Assembly (NCBI GenBank): GCA_030710605.1
Contig: CP092880.1
Span: 24,258,080-24,322,079, forward strand
Source of the DNA: Cordylochernes scorpioides
Taxonomy: Eukaryota; Arthropoda; Arachnida; Pseudoscorpiones; Chernetidae
Length of the DNA: 64,000 nucleotides
Direction: 5' to 3'
Shown: positions 1 through 9,327 of the stretch, in pieces
Position numbering within the stretch: the first letter of the stretch is position 1
Layout of the letters: each line of letters starts with the position of its first letter
The notes under the pieces: generated by a model
What the model saw: the letters and a program-made list of their open reading frames with translations, nothing else
Database searches by the model: none
Told to the model about the DNA's origin: nothing
Translations under genes and position numbers: made by a program

Positions 1-1735
1 TGATGAGCCAGGCCCTTCCATCCATTATCTTTATTAAACTGCCAAAACTGCTGATGAGCCAGGCCCTTCCATCCATTATCTTTATTAAACTGCCAAAACT
101 GCTGATGAGCCAGGCCCTTCCATCCATTATCTTTATTAAACTGCCAAAACTGCTGATGAGCCAGGCCCTTCCATCCATTATCTTTATTAAACTGCCAAAA
201 CTGCTGATGAGCCAGGCCCTTCCATCCATTATCTCATTAAACTGCCAAAACTGCTGATGAGCCAGGCCCTTCCATCCATTATCTTTATTAAACTGCCAAA
301 ACTGCTGATGAGCCAGGCCCTTCCATCCATTATCTTTATTAAACTGCCAAAACTGCTGATGAGCCAGGCCCTTCCATCCATTATCTTTATTAAACTGCCA
401 AAACTGCTGATGAGCCAGGCCCTTCCATCCATTATCTTTATTAAACTGCCAAAACTGCTGATGAGCCAGGCCCTTCCATCCATTATCTTTATTAAACTGC
501 CAAAACTGCTGATGAGCCAGGCCCTTCCATCCATTATCTTTATTAAACTGCCAAAACTGCTGATGAGCCAGGCCCTTCCATCCATTATCTCCATTAAACT
601 GCCAAAACTGCTGATGAGCCAGGCCCTTCCATCCATTATCTTTATTAAACTGCCAAAACTGCTGATGAGCCAGGCCCTTCCATCCATTATCTTTATTAAA
701 CTGCCAAAACTGCTGATGAGCCAGGCCCTTCCATCCATTATCTTTATTAAACTGCCAAAACTGCTGATGAGCCAGGCCCTCCCATCCATTATCTTTATTA
801 AACTGCCAAAACTGCTGATGAGCCAGGCCCTCCCATCCATTATCTTTATTAAACTGCCAAAACTGCTGATGAGCCAGGCCCTTCCATCCATTATCTTTAT
901 TAAACTGCCAAAACTGCTGATGAGCCAGGCCCTTCCATCCATTATCTTTATTAAACTGCCAAAACTGCTGATGAGCCAGGCCCTTCCATCCATTATCTTT
1001 ATTAAACTGCCAAAACTGCTGATGGGCCAGGCCCTTCCATCCATTATCTTTATTAAACTGCCAAAACTGCTGATGGGCCAGGCCCTTCCATCCATTATCT
1101 TTATTAAACTGCCAAAACTGCTGATGAGCCAGGCCCTTCCATCCATTATCTTTATTAAACTGCCAAAACTGCTGATGAGCCAGGCCCTTCCATCCATTAT
1201 CTTTATTAAACTGCCAAAACTGCTGATGAGCCAGGCCCTTCCATCCATTATCTTTATTAAACTGCCAAAACTGCTGATGAGCCAGGCCCTTCCATCCATT
1301 ATCTTTATTAAACTGCCAAAACTGCTGATGAGCCAGGCCCTTCCATCCATTATCTTTATTAAACTGCCAAAACTGCTGATGAGCCAGGCCCTTCCATCCA
1401 TTATCTCCATTAAACTGCCAAAACTGCTGATGAGCCAGGCCCTTCCATCCATTATCTTTATTAAACTGCCAAAACTGCTGATGAGCCAGGCCCTTCCATC
1501 CATTATCTTTATTAAACTGCCAAAACTGCTGATGAGCCAGGCCCTTCCATCCATTATCTTTATTAAACTGCCAAAACTGCTGATGAGCCAGGCCCTCCCA
1601 TCCATTATCTTTATTAAACTGCCAAAACTGCTGATGAGCCAGGCCCTCCCATCCATTATCTTTATTAAACTGCCAAAACTGCTGATGAGCCAGGCCCTTC
1701 CATCCATTATCTCCATTAAACTGCCAAAATCATGA
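1..1735. repeat. 51-bp minisatellite array, about 34 units, truncated by the window start
   Basis: A 51-bp unit beginning with tgatgagccaggcccttcca is repeated head to tail about 34 times. One unit near 235 lacks a base, so it is 50 bp. Variant units are marked by tctccatt (c at 591, 1407, 1713), by a C for T change (781, 832, 1597, 1648) and by gatgggcc (1024, 1075). Because 51 is 17 x 3, both strands stay open for hundreds of codons; these frames are by-products, not genes. The start of the unit resembles part of a dispersed repeat found at 12.66, 45.15, 47.8, 57.66 and 62.23 kb (a gatgagccaagccctccc block). Confidence 0.97.
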
Positions 1736-2505
1736 TGCCCTGCATCATATGCATCTAAAATAGTTTCAAATTCTCATTATCTCCATGTTTATTCTTGCTC
1801 TTCATAAATGATCTAATTGAAATCTTTGATAATTCAAAATTTGACAGGAATATATTCACCTTCTTCTATACATGGGTGTTATTGTTTTATACTCGGTGAT
1901 TCTGGAATTAACCTCCAAATGGAAATTTAGAAAAATTATTCAGAATCTAACCTGATGAATGAAACATCACACACTATTTATTTATTTGGATTTGGTCTAA
2001 TTACCTTGTGTTTATAATCTAACCTCTCTATCAACTCTGAATGAAATCAATTCAAAAATAATGATTTTTTTCGAAATGGTAGAAAGATGGTATGTACTGA
2101 AAAATGGTATTGGGGCCAGCGAGCTTTGAATGTTGCATCAAAATATACATATTTAGAGAAGATACCTGCTTATCCCTTCAATTTATTTCTCTCTCTCTCT
2201 CACCCAAGTTACCTTGAACTATAAGAATAAGGTCATGGTGGTGATGGGTGCAATAGGTGAGATCCTTTTAACATCCAAGATAATTTTTTTTATGCAAGTT
2301 TGAAATTAATGGACTCCATGATTCTAGCAGTTTTACTCTATGCGGCTCCAATCTGAGCACATGAACAGGTTTTAATATTAAATAGAATTCAGGATACTTT
2401 TCTTAGGAGACATTTAAACCTATCAAGCTATATACTCCGGGTTATATTCTTAGTACAGAAACAGGAAGAAATTCTCTCTATGTCATGGTGAAGAAATTGA
2501 TTTTA
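1736..2505. other. AT-rich stretch, no gene seen
   Basis: No recognisable gene. It holds a short piece of the fold-back family A (about 1964-2030: the cacacactatttattt end followed by the attaccttgtgtttat motif) and a short CT run near 2190. Confidence 0.6.
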
Positions 2506-2815
2506 AACACAAGGTAATAAGACCAAATCCAAATAAATAGTGTGTGACATTTCCGTAATAGCATTGTTACCATCTTCAGACAAAAGTACTGAATCACCCT
2601 TCACCGACCCCCAAATAAGACCTAATCCAAATAAATTATAATGTGTGATGTTTCAATAACAGCATTGTTACCATCATCAGACAAATACAATGTTTTATTT
2701 TATTCATTCAGTACTTTTGTCTGAAGATAATAACAACACTGTTACCGAAACATCACACACTATTTACTTATTTGGTCTTATTACCTTGTGTTTATAATCT
2801 ATAATCCAAATTGTG
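2505..2815. repeat. Fold-back repeat family A, compound copy with hammerhead-like motifs
   Basis: The order is an inverted end (aaggtaataagacc, aatagtgtgtgac), a second inverted copy (2620-2695) and then a direct end (2705-2815, reading ctgaagataataac and ending attaccttgtgtttataatc). The two outer ends are reverse complements, so the block can fold on itself. At least 12 copies or fragments of this family occur before 22.4 kb and none is obvious afterwards. The termini look like Penelope-like-element ends. Confidence 0.8.
2718..2757 (+). ncRNA. Hammerhead ribozyme-like motif (family A)
   Basis: CTGAAGA (fits CUGANGA) at 2721-2727, then a stem II region with weakened pairing, GAAA at 2747-2750 and ATC as the possible NUH cleavage triplet. 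Stem III would be only about one base pair, as described for Penelope-like-element hammerheads. Activity is not established. Confidence 0.45.
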
Positions 2816-3120
2816 CTTTATCAGACTTTGAAATTCTAGATTAGAAAACTGGAAATGGACCCCAGCAGGCCACCTTCAATTTGTCTGGCACACTTATGGA
2901 ATATATCAACTTCTGTAAAACAGAATATCGGTTTGATAAAAAGCTTGACAGAGATATTGAATAACACGGGCTTCTCGTGGCTTGTTTTATGTACAGATCC
3001 CAATACTTTACAAATAAACATTTGTTTAGTTATTAGAACTACCATAGACCAGTCAGTTGGACTATGCAAAGAAATTCTGTACTTTATTCTCACTATAAGT
3101 ATTTCCATACATCAACTACT
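2816..3120. other. Unassigned segment with overlapping short open frames
   Basis: Both strands are open for about 90-116 codons here (2855-3205 plus, 2836-3108 minus). Neither translation shows a family I recognise, and the plus frame runs on into the neighbouring dispersed repeat. I make no gene call. Confidence 0.4.
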
Positions 3121-3470
3121 ATGGAGTCTTACATCAATGGAGATATTCTCTTCTTCTTTCTTATCTCCACTCAATCATATTAGGGTATCAAGTTGTGACT
3201 CTTGATGGTGTCTGTTTGACAACCATCATGACTGGGTGAAGTATAATGTGTCTGCCTTTGTCATTAAGACTGGGAGCATACTCAGTGGAACAGACGCCAT
3301 GTGCAGCCTAACATGGAGTACAAACGCTGCTCATCCTGTATCCCTGGATTAGGAGACCTTACAGGGTAATATCAGCCAGGCCAGCTGAGCCCAGGTTTTT
3401 TAGTGAGCTTGTTACTGCTCCCCCTCCTCCTTTTTCATCCGGGCTTGGGACCGGCAAAGGCAAAGTTGTG
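3121..3470 (-). repeat. Dispersed repeat family F (possible LINE or SINE 3' region)
   Basis: The reverse complement of this block recurs at about 44,600-44,975, 53,310-53,690 and 57,100-57,475, and as a short end at 16,295-16,375. On that strand it ends in gattgagtggagataagaaa followed by an AAG-rich tail, resembling a non-LTR retroposon 3' end. The sequence around 3300-3470 is GC-richer than its surroundings. No coding frame is preserved. Confidence 0.65.
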
Positions 3471-3547
3471 ATATTCTAATGAATGCAAAGAGATGCATTG
3501 CTCAAGTAAGAATTATTTATTCACTATATTTGAACATAATCATGTTT

Positions 3548-3722
3548 GTCCAACCCCACCAGTGAGTGCAAGTAACCAAACGGGGCTCTGACACATTTGT
3601 AAGTGTAAAGTCGAACTGCTTTTCACATGTGTAGACATACTTACAGTGAAAGCAGTCGCCTACTTCTACCCACCATGATTATCATGGCCTGTACCACGTG
3701 TACTAGGGATAAGCAAAAAAAA
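3548..3722 (+). repeat. tRNA-derived SINE, 5'-truncated copy
   Basis: Body and tail of the SINE family: caaccccaccagtgagtgca, cttttcacatgtgtagacat, the conserved cacc(atgattatcat)ggcctgtacc segment, then a short A-rich tail. The tRNA-like head is missing. A full copy is at 5350-5662 on the other strand. Confidence 0.8.
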
Positions 3723-3762
3723 ATAATAATAATGTTTTATTACTGAAATCTAAGAACTTAAA

Positions 3763-4014
3763 ATGCACTTTGTGAATAGTGAATTTAGCCATGACTTTCC
3801 ACACTACACATTTTATTGTCCGGCACTGAAGGAGAGAGAAATTATCCGTCAAAAGATTGGTTATGAAAACAATTCTCCATATGTTCTGATGGCAAAAAGC
3901 AAACCTAATAAATTAGCTTTTCACAAATTCTGGAAAACAGCACGAACAAAACACAGACTAAATGAGACAAGAAATCACAGCATGTTGTTAAATAGTGCTG
4001 TCACAAGTGTGTAA
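3763..4014 (+). pseudogene. Possible C-terminal fragment of a LINE polyprotein
   Basis: An 83-codon frame contains HYTFYCPALKEREIIRQKI. This resembles the histidine then Cys-Pro motif found downstream of the reverse transcriptase in many LINEs (an H-x-L-x-x-C-P-A-L type pattern). No upstream reverse transcriptase frame is adjacent. The end of the frame lies inside an inverted repeat (3953-4205), so the piece was probably captured by or recombined with a fold-back repeat. It could also be a chance frame. Confidence 0.35.
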
Positions 4015-4205
4015 ACAAGATAGCAGATAAGAAGAAAATAGTTTTCTTAGAAAACCTAAAATAGTTTTACATTTTTCCCCCACTTATAATTTTAAGAATA
4101 ATATTTTAGGTTTTTTCTTAGAAAACTGTTTTCTTCTTATATTGTTTACACACTTGTAACAGTATTATTTAAAAACATGCTGTGATATTTTTTCACAGTT
4201 AGTCT
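3953..4205. repeat. Imperfect palindrome (fold-back), centre near 4085
   Basis: Left arm blocks (acacagactaaatgag, cacagcatg, gtgtgtaaac, aagaagaaaatagttttctt) recur in reverse complement in the right arm in mirrored order. The right arm leads directly into a family A hammerhead-like end at 4208-4255. Confidence 0.75.
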
Positions 4206-4207
4206 TT

Positions 4208-4250
4208 TGTCTGATGATAGTAACAACGCTGTTACCGAAACATCACACAT
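4208..4250 (+). ncRNA. Hammerhead ribozyme-like motif (family A)
   Basis: CTGATGA at 4211-4217, a stem II able to pair GTAACA with TGTTAC, GAAA at 4237-4240, then ATC followed by acacat. All core boxes of a type I hammerhead are present with a minimal stem III. Self-cleavage is not proven by sequence. Confidence 0.55.
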
Positions 4251-4656
4251 TATATATTTCAAAATAACATGAAAACTTCTCCGTTGATTGTAAATACTAG
4301 AAATAAAACGTAAGGAGAAAAGATTTTTTAATAATCAATTAAACGTGCGACAAGCTTTCGGGCAGTCACGCCCTTCGACAGGTAATGAAACATGATAGCA
4401 AAAGGCTTTATATAGGATTCCGTTTTTGAGATATATTTACATATGAGAAGAATATAGGACGGCTAAAATATTATTTGGGTTAAAAATATTTTGCAAATCT
4501 AAACTATTGTATATGATATTTACGTAACTATGCTAATCCTGTAATGCCAAAAGACAAACAAATGGTAAATTTGCAGATGGCTATATTATGAAACTATCAA
4601 ATGAGACCGGACATCGACTGTTCAACCCGCCATCAGCGGCCACATTGGAACTATAG

Positions 4657-4691
4657 AGGGGGGGGGGGGGGGGGGGAAGGGTGGGGGGGGG
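4657..4691 (+). repeat. Poly-G tracts
   Basis: Two long G runs separated by aagggt, lying just past the stop codon of the minus-strand GIY-YIG frame. They could form G-quadruplexes and are likely length-unstable. Confidence 0.9.
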
Positions 4692-4692
4692 T

Positions 4693-5205
4693 TTAAAGGT
4701 TATTTAAGTTATTACATATATCCCCCCCCTGATATTGTGTAGGTAAATCTATATGTCGGTTAATGCTGTTTTTAGATATGGATAAAATGGCCTCTATGAT
4801 CAGTCTTTGGTGTTTATTGGGGATGTTATTGTATAAGGTGGTGGGAGAAGTTAAATTGAATGAGTGGCCTGTATCAAGAGTATGGTTGTAAATGAGGGAT
4901 TTGCTGTCTTTACTATTGATACACCTGCCATGCTCAACCATCCTGATGGCCACGGACCTACCAGTCTCACCTATATAGGTTGCACCACAATCGTTGCATG
5001 AGACTGAGTAGACCGAGCCACCCGATGATTGAACACTGGCAGGTCTCTGTAATCGGGTAATAGGATGTCTAAGGATGGTGGCCAGGCTTTTATTGTTTTT
5101 AAAAAAGGTATTGATGCCGTAAGATTTAAGAAGGTGGGATATGGCAGCGGATTGTGTTGAGTAAGGTAAGATGCAGGTATTTCTATGGGGTAACATGGGT
5201 TTCAT
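4693..5205 (-). CDS. GIY-YIG endonuclease domain of a Penelope-like element (RT missing)
   Basis: The 170-residue frame encodes the nicking endonuclease that normally follows the reverse transcriptase in Penelope-like elements and cuts target DNA for reverse transcription. Visible motifs are VYS (about residue 65) with C70 and C73, YIGETGR (77-83), conserved arginines near 83-88, H92, and a glutamate in the RLIIEAIL helix (about 138). The Cys-Cys-His pattern between the GIY and YIG halves is typical of these elements. The methionine start lies almost at the inverted terminal repeat, so the frame is the C-terminal part of a longer polyprotein and the start is probably not native. No frameshift is seen inside the domain. 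Without a reverse transcriptase the copy cannot be autonomous. Confidence 0.85.
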   Translation of the reverse strand: MKPMLPHRNTCILPYSTQSAAISHLLKSYGINTFFKNNKSLATILRHPITRLQRPASVQSSGGSVYSVSCNDCGATYIGETGRSVAIRMVEHGRCINSKDSKSLIYNHTLDTGHSFNLTSPTTLYNNIPNKHQRLIIEAILSISKNSINRHIDLPTQYQGGDICNNLNNL

Positions 5206-5294
5206 GGGCGTGACTGCCCGAAAGCTTGTCGCACGTTTGATTGATTATTAAAAAATCTTTTCTCCTTACGTTTTATTTCTAGTATTTACATTAT

Positions 5295-5346
5295 ATATTT
5301 ATTTGGATTAGGTGATAAGGCACAATTTGGATTATAGATTAAAAAT
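5295..5346. repeat. Fold-back family A end fragment
   Basis: Carries atttatttggattaggtgat and aaggcacaatttggattata, the outer-end sequence of family A, just before a SINE insertion. It resumes after the SINE near 5665. Confidence 0.6.
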
Positions 5347-5349
5347 ACA

Positions 5350-5662
5350 AGGTTTTTTTTTTTTGCTTATCCCTAGTTCACGTGGTACAGGCGCCATGAT
5401 AATCATGGTGGGTAGAAGTTGGCGACTGCTTTTTCTCTAAGTGCACCACATGTGAAAAACAGTTCAACTTTGCACTTACAAATGTGCCAGAGCCTCATTT
5501 TGGTTACTTGCACTTGCTGGTGGGGTTGGACTTTTGCAAGAATCGGAGGCCATTGGAGCATTTTTTTTTTATTAGAAAAAAGTGCCCAATGCGGGAATCG
5601 AACCTGGGTCGTAGCGGTCAAAAACCAAAGGTTTAGACCATCCTTCCACCAACCCCCTATAA
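5350..5662 (-). repeat. Full-length tRNA-derived SINE
   Basis: Read on the minus strand it starts with a tRNA-like head carrying a strong Pol III B box (GGTTCGATTCC, minus strand of about 5595-5610) and a degenerate A box. A body of about 230 bp follows and it ends in an A-rich tail (T run at 5353-5366). Other copies are at 3548, 8128, 18975, 21865, 42150, 50553 and 56173. The family is non-coding; the open frames on both strands here are incidental. Confidence 0.88.
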
Positions 5663-5830
5663 AATACAAGGTAATTAGACCAAATCCAAATAAATAAACA
5701 GCGTTGTTATTGAAACATCACACACTATGTATTTATTTGGATTTGGTCTTATTACCTTGTATTTGGATTAGGTCTTATTTTCTTGTATTTCTAATCTATA
5801 ATCCAAATTGTGCCTTATCAATACTTCCTC
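5663..5830. repeat. Fold-back family A copy
   Basis: Contains the inverted aaggtaattagaccaaatcc end, a short centre, then gaaacatcacacactatg and gtcttattaccttgtatttg. The hammerhead centre is largely deleted. Confidence 0.65.
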
Positions 5831-5854
5831 TCTTATTCAAGCTAAAATGTTCTA

Positions 5855-5965
5855 AACAGGATCTCTGGGAGAGGCCGCTGCTTATCTTAAAACAGCTCTA
5901 GAAGCATGAACTCATGGAATTCGAGTAATCTTTACACAAAGGGATAAGAAACAACAACAAAATGT
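5855..5965 (+). repeat. Dispersed repeat family G, 3' end
   Basis: Shares gaactcatggaattcg and cacaaggggataagaaacaa-like ends with copies at about 6180-6375, 6690-6800, 7795-8050 and 10,095-10,195. The AAC-rich tail at a common 3' end suggests a non-LTR retroposon. No coding frame is kept. Confidence 0.65.
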
Positions 5966-6054
5966 TCTAAAAGAAAGTAGCCAAACCATGACTATATCGA
6001 GCCAAAATTTCTATCTCATTATAGTTCAATATATTGAAGATTTCTTGTATAGGT

Positions 6055-6135
6055 TTTATAGTGATAAGAGTAGAACAACCTCCATGAGAGGATACCTCTC
6101 TACAAAGGACAGTTGCCAAATTTACATTGCCAAAA
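6055..6135. repeat. Pogo/Tigger-like MITE fragment
   Basis: The segment around gagtagaacaacctccatga resembles the pogo-type terminal sequence seen at 11,231-11,405. Degenerate. Confidence 0.4.
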
Positions 6136-6169
6136 TTACCATTTTTTACTAATAAGCAAAACTGATGCA

Positions 6170-6378
6170 TCTGTACTCATGTTAGAGTCGGCAGCAAAGG
6201 CTTCCATGTTAGGAACGGCCTCAAATTACAGGCAAAGTCAAACTTTCATCAAAGTGTGCCTGGATCATGGTGTCATGATCAACGAAAGCTGCATCCCTAC
6301 ACCCCATTCCATGAGATCATGAACTCATGGAATTCGTGCAATCTTTACACAAGGGGATAAGAAACAACAACACGTGGT
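6170..6378 (+). repeat. Dispersed repeat family G, longer copy
   Basis: Matches 7850-8050 over about 190 bp (tgttagagtcggcagcaaag through ggggataagaaacaacaaca). The parallel open frames are family-level remnants with no recognisable protein. Confidence 0.7.
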
Positions 6379-6420
6379 ACAGGCCATGATAATAATGGTG
6401 GGTAGAAGTAGGCAACGAGT
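6378..6420 (-). repeat. SINE tail fragment
   Basis: Contains the SINE tail motif acgtggtacaggccatgata followed by atggtgggtagaag. Confidence 0.6.
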
Positions 6421-6479
6421 AGCAAAACACTGGACACCTCTTCCTAAAGGACACTGGCTCTGCAACTATGTGTTGTCCT

Positions 6480-6585
6480 TTACTCAGGTTTTACTGTATA
6501 TAGCATGAATATTTCTAAGAAGATATAAAAGCTACGAGTTTCTTTATGGAAAAGGTATAAACTTGGCAAGATTTCAGACATTAAT
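6480..6585 (-). repeat. Inverted partner of 6825-7185, without the LTR
   Basis: The reverse complement runs from the Pogo/MITE-like end through gccaagtttatacc, a tttccataaagaaactc junction and agcttttatatcttcttag. It matches the sequences on both sides of the solo LTR at 6876-7122 and so acts as an empty-site witness. Confidence 0.75.
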
Positions 6586-6589
6586 ATCA

Positions 6590-6660
6590 CAAGGTAATAA
6601 GACCAAATCCAAATAAAAAAAAACTGTGTGAAGTTTCGGAATTGTGCCTTATCAAGACAA
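6590..6660. repeat. Fold-back family A fragment
   Basis: Contains caaggtaataagaccaaatc, then ctgtgtgaagtttcgga and attgtgccttatca. Truncated copy. Confidence 0.6.
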
Positions 6661-6689
6661 TAATATCCTTCAACAGGCTGAGTAACCAA

Positions 6690-6805
6690 TTCAAGATACA
6701 GGACCTTTGGGAGAGGCTCATCATAAAACAGCTTGAGGAGCATGAACTCATGGAATTCGTGTAATCTTTACACAAGGGGATAAGAAACAACAACAAATTC
6801 AAGAT
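6690..6805 (+). repeat. Dispersed repeat family G, 3' end copy
   Basis: Shows gacctttgggagaggctcat, catgaactcatggaattcgt and the aagaaacaacaacaaa tail of the family. Confidence 0.7.
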
Positions 6806-6875
6806 TGTATTACAGCCTGTTGATGGATGTTATTATCTGAAAGCTCGCCAAGTTTATACCTTTCCATAGAGAAAC

Positions 6876-7122
6876 TGTTGGAGAGTAACTTCGCACATCA
6901 GCCATTGCCTAGCAACGCCACCTTCCTACCAGATATCACCTGACAGACATCACGTGACCTGGCGCCACCCCGACCATCTGTACCTGTAGTGTTTTAGTTT
7001 AACTTTGGTTGTCTGCACCTACGCTTGCTTTTTGTTTTGCCTCTTTTGTTTTCTGTCATCTTAATTTAATGTTTTGTTAATTAAACAATAATCTCTGAGA
7101 TCCAGCCTCTGATTCTCTTACA
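6876..7122 (+). mobile_element. Solo LTR (247 bp) with 5-bp target duplication
   Basis: The segment starts tgttggagagtaacttcgca and ends gattctcttaca, so it has TG...CA termini. It is flanked on both sides by gaaac (6871-6875 and 7123-7127). It contains attaaacaataa, a possible polyadenylation region. The inverted copy at 6480-6585 lacks the insert at the same position, which confirms the ends. No internal retroelement sequence is present, so the copy probably arose by LTR-LTR recombination. Confidence 0.88.
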
Positions 7123-7199
7123 GAAACTCTTTGCTGTTAGCTTTTATATCTTCTTAGATATTCCTCCTAATATAACTTGTATATATTAAAATGTAAAAG

Positions 7200-7350
7200 A
7201 ATTTCTCTCTAAGTGACAGCACCTAGTGTCCTTTTACCAGAGAGTTAACAATTAGTAAATAAAAGGTAATTTTAGCCATGAAAACTGTCCTTTGAAGAGA
7301 GGTGTCTTCACATGGAGTTTCTACTGTAACATATACAAATATGAAATGGG
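7200..7350. repeat. Pogo/Tigger-like MITE remnant
   Basis: Contains gtgtccttttaccagagag, gaaaactgtcctttgaagag and gtttctactgta, parallel to the element at 11,231-11,405. Confidence 0.5.
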
Positions 7351-7790
7351 CCCTTTTTTTTTCCACCGACCTTGTATACTTTTTATCATTACCTTAAGGC
7401 TTGCATATATAGTTTTTTTTTAGAAAAGTAGCATTAAAACTTTCCATACTGATATATTGTAGCCAATAAAAGTGTTGATTACAAATGCTATGTATGGTGG
7501 AAGAAAAGTGATGAACATTTATTTACATATCGATAGGAGAGACTTCAGTAGGCCAATCTCTTCATCAGCAGGTAGATGTGGCTGTCCACCTTGAAGTTGT
7601 GTAAGTTGTTGGGGTCTCCTTGGATCCTCATCAGTAGACCTCCGTAGGACACGTAGGCCGCTCTACACACACCCCATAGTCTCTTTACATACACTTTACG
7701 TACACATACTACACGATCGTATCAAGTCTTGTTCTGGTAGACTTGATGCTGTAACCAGGAGGGACACTCCATCTTTAAAAATCCTGAGTT
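7351..7790. other. No gene seen; possible decayed Penelope-like terminus at 7500-7600
   Basis: On the minus strand around 7530-7580 the sequence reads ctgatgaagagattggccta followed by gaagtctctcc. It has a CUGAUGA box and stem but no clean GAAA. The rest is unremarkable. Confidence 0.35.
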
Positions 7791-7794
7791 CAAC

Positions 7795-8052
7795 TGACTC
7801 AGTTGATTGACCTCAGCAATGGTCCCACTCTAGGGATACGGAGGAACTGTGTCTGTACTCATGTTAGAGTTGGCAGCAAAGGCTTCCATGTTAGGAATGG
7901 CCTTTATCTACAGGCAAAGTCAGACTTTCACCAAAGTGTGCCTGGATCATGGTGCCATGATCAACGAAAGCTGCACCCCTATACCCCATTCCATGAGATC
8001 CTCATGGAATTCGTGTAATCTTTGCACAAGGGGATAAGAAACAACAACAACA
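7795..8052 (+). repeat. Dispersed repeat family G, longest copy
   Basis: About 250 bp, ending in ggggataagaaacaacaaca. Two overlapping short frames of about 60-70 codons have no recognisable homology. The layout fits a 5'-truncated non-LTR retroposon or a SINE. Confidence 0.65.
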
Positions 8053-8105
8053 ACATACACAGGGAGATATGTTGTTGTGTACACACATAGATAATGTTTT
8101 ACATG

Positions 8106-8126
8106 GGGGGGGGGGGGGGGGGGGGT
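8106..8126 (+). repeat. Poly-G tract
   Basis: An uninterrupted run of about 20 G next to the SINE start. Confidence 0.9.
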
Positions 8127-8127
8127 C

Positions 8128-8430
8128 AGTGGGAAGGGTAGTCTAAACACTGTTTTTCAACCGCTATGACCCAGGATTGAATCCCGCATTGGGCACTTTT
8201 TTTCTGATAAAAAAAAAAAAAAAGTTTCAATGGCCCCCGATTTTTGCAGAAGTCCAACCCCACCAGCAAGTGCAAGTAACCAAACGGAACTCTGGCTCAC
8301 TTGTAAGTGCAATAGTCGATTGGCTTTTCACATGTATAGACATGTAGTGCACTCACAGTAGAAAGCAGTCACCAACTTCTACCCACCATGATTATCATAG
8401 CCTGTACTACATGTACTAGGGATAATAATA
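8128..8430 (+). repeat. tRNA-derived SINE, near full length
   Basis: The tRNA-like head has the B-box-like GGATTGAATCC in the segment acccaggattgaatcccgca. Then come the family body, the atgattatcatagcctgtac segment and an AT-rich tail. Confidence 0.83.
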
Positions 8431-9040
8431 ATAATAAAAAAGTTTTATACATAGAAACACCAAGGAAATATCTTTATTTACGGGGCTGCTAACCAAAATG
8501 GATGATTTTTGAGCCCCAATGGCCGCATAAAGCGGAATATATACAAAGCACTATGTACATTGCACTGTTGGAGAGGATAGAAACACCAAGCCTGATGGAT
8601 CGCCTTTCGACTCAAACCAAATCTGATGTAACTTTAAAATGGTGTCTGGTAAAGCACCTCCAGAAAGACACAGCACCCAGTAAGGTCCAGTGGTCAGTGA
8701 CATGTCCAAGCTTCAGGAAGGATATAAACATATCGGCTTGCCAGTCCTTGATTGGAGAAGGACACCAAAAAAGTTCGGCCCTCTCTGATATCACCATTAG
8801 GTCACCATGCTGCCATATTGACCAGAGTCCCAGGACTCCCATAGTCCACTCTCACCTTCCCAGGTGCCACCCCCCTAAACAGAGGTAACCATGATTCAAT
8901 GCGTGTGGTCTTCATTTGTCTTCAGGCTAGTGCGCCTCCACTCTGGCCCATGACTGCATGTTAGATAAGGAGCCTACTGCAATGATGTTGGCTCCCCACA
9001 TTACATATATGTATTTAAATAAATTGGATATATTTTATAT
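8431..9040. other. Unassigned segment with a 128-codon frame (8502-8888)
   Basis: The first bases (gctgctaaccaaaatggatg then tttttgagccc) match a block present in every unit of the 39-64 kb array (for example 39,735-39,765), so this is at least partly a dispersed repeat. The plus frame at 8502-8888 and the minus frame at 8612-8842 show no family I recognise. Composition is GC-richer than the surroundings, as expected for a decayed coding retroelement, but I cannot name it. Confidence 0.35.
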
Positions 9041-9044
9041 TATA

Positions 9045-9327
9045 TCCAATATATTGGATCGAAATATCATTTATTTTACCAATATTTCAGTTGACTGAAC
9101 GCCAACCTTTATTAAGGTATTATAACATTTTAAAGTGTGTCAACAATGAACTCAGCGCCACATAACATCAATAGAATTCTATATATATATATAATAAAAT
9201 AGATTCTATTAACGTTATGTGGCGCTGAGTTTGTTGTTGACACACTTTAAATGTTATAATACCTTGATAAAGGTTGGCGTTCAACCAACTGAAATATTGG
9301 TAAAATAAATCAGATTTTTATCCAATA
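9045..9327. repeat. Fold-back repeat family C (palindrome, centre near 9190)
   Basis: The left arm (taccaatatttcagttgact through cacataac) returns inverted in the right arm (gttatgtggcgctgag through ccaactgaaatattggta). A relative is at 23,280-23,400. The end has a stem followed by GAAA (aaggttggcgttcaacc then aactgaaat), like a Penelope-like-element terminus with a decayed hammerhead. Confidence 0.8.

Larger units (their letters stand above)
4291..5290 (-). mobile_element. Penelope-like element fragment bounded by inverted terminal repeats
   Basis: About 80 bp at 4291-4373 (taaatactagaaataaaacg through ctttcgggcagtcacg) returns as a nearly perfect reverse complement at 5211-5290. Between them is a GIY-YIG endonuclease frame on the minus strand but no reverse transcriptase. 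A 5'-truncated body flanked by terminal repeats, one of them inverted, is a known form of Penelope-like insertions. The terminal repeat carries a stem and GAAA-like pattern, but its first box reads CTGTCGA rather than CUGANGA. Confidence 0.85.

Noticed and set aside
229..1735. Open frames of about 490 codons on both strands across the minisatellite
   Set aside because: The unit is 51 bp, a multiple of three, so any stop-free unit stays open in both directions. Nothing suggests expression, and a one-base deletion in one unit breaks the plus frame.
1..1735. CRISPR array
   Set aside because: The repeats are contiguous with no unique spacers, and the window is clearly from an animal genome.
5580..5662. 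A functional tRNA gene
   Set aside because: The segment has a B box but a degenerate A box, no complete cloverleaf, and is the head of a SINE found in several copies.
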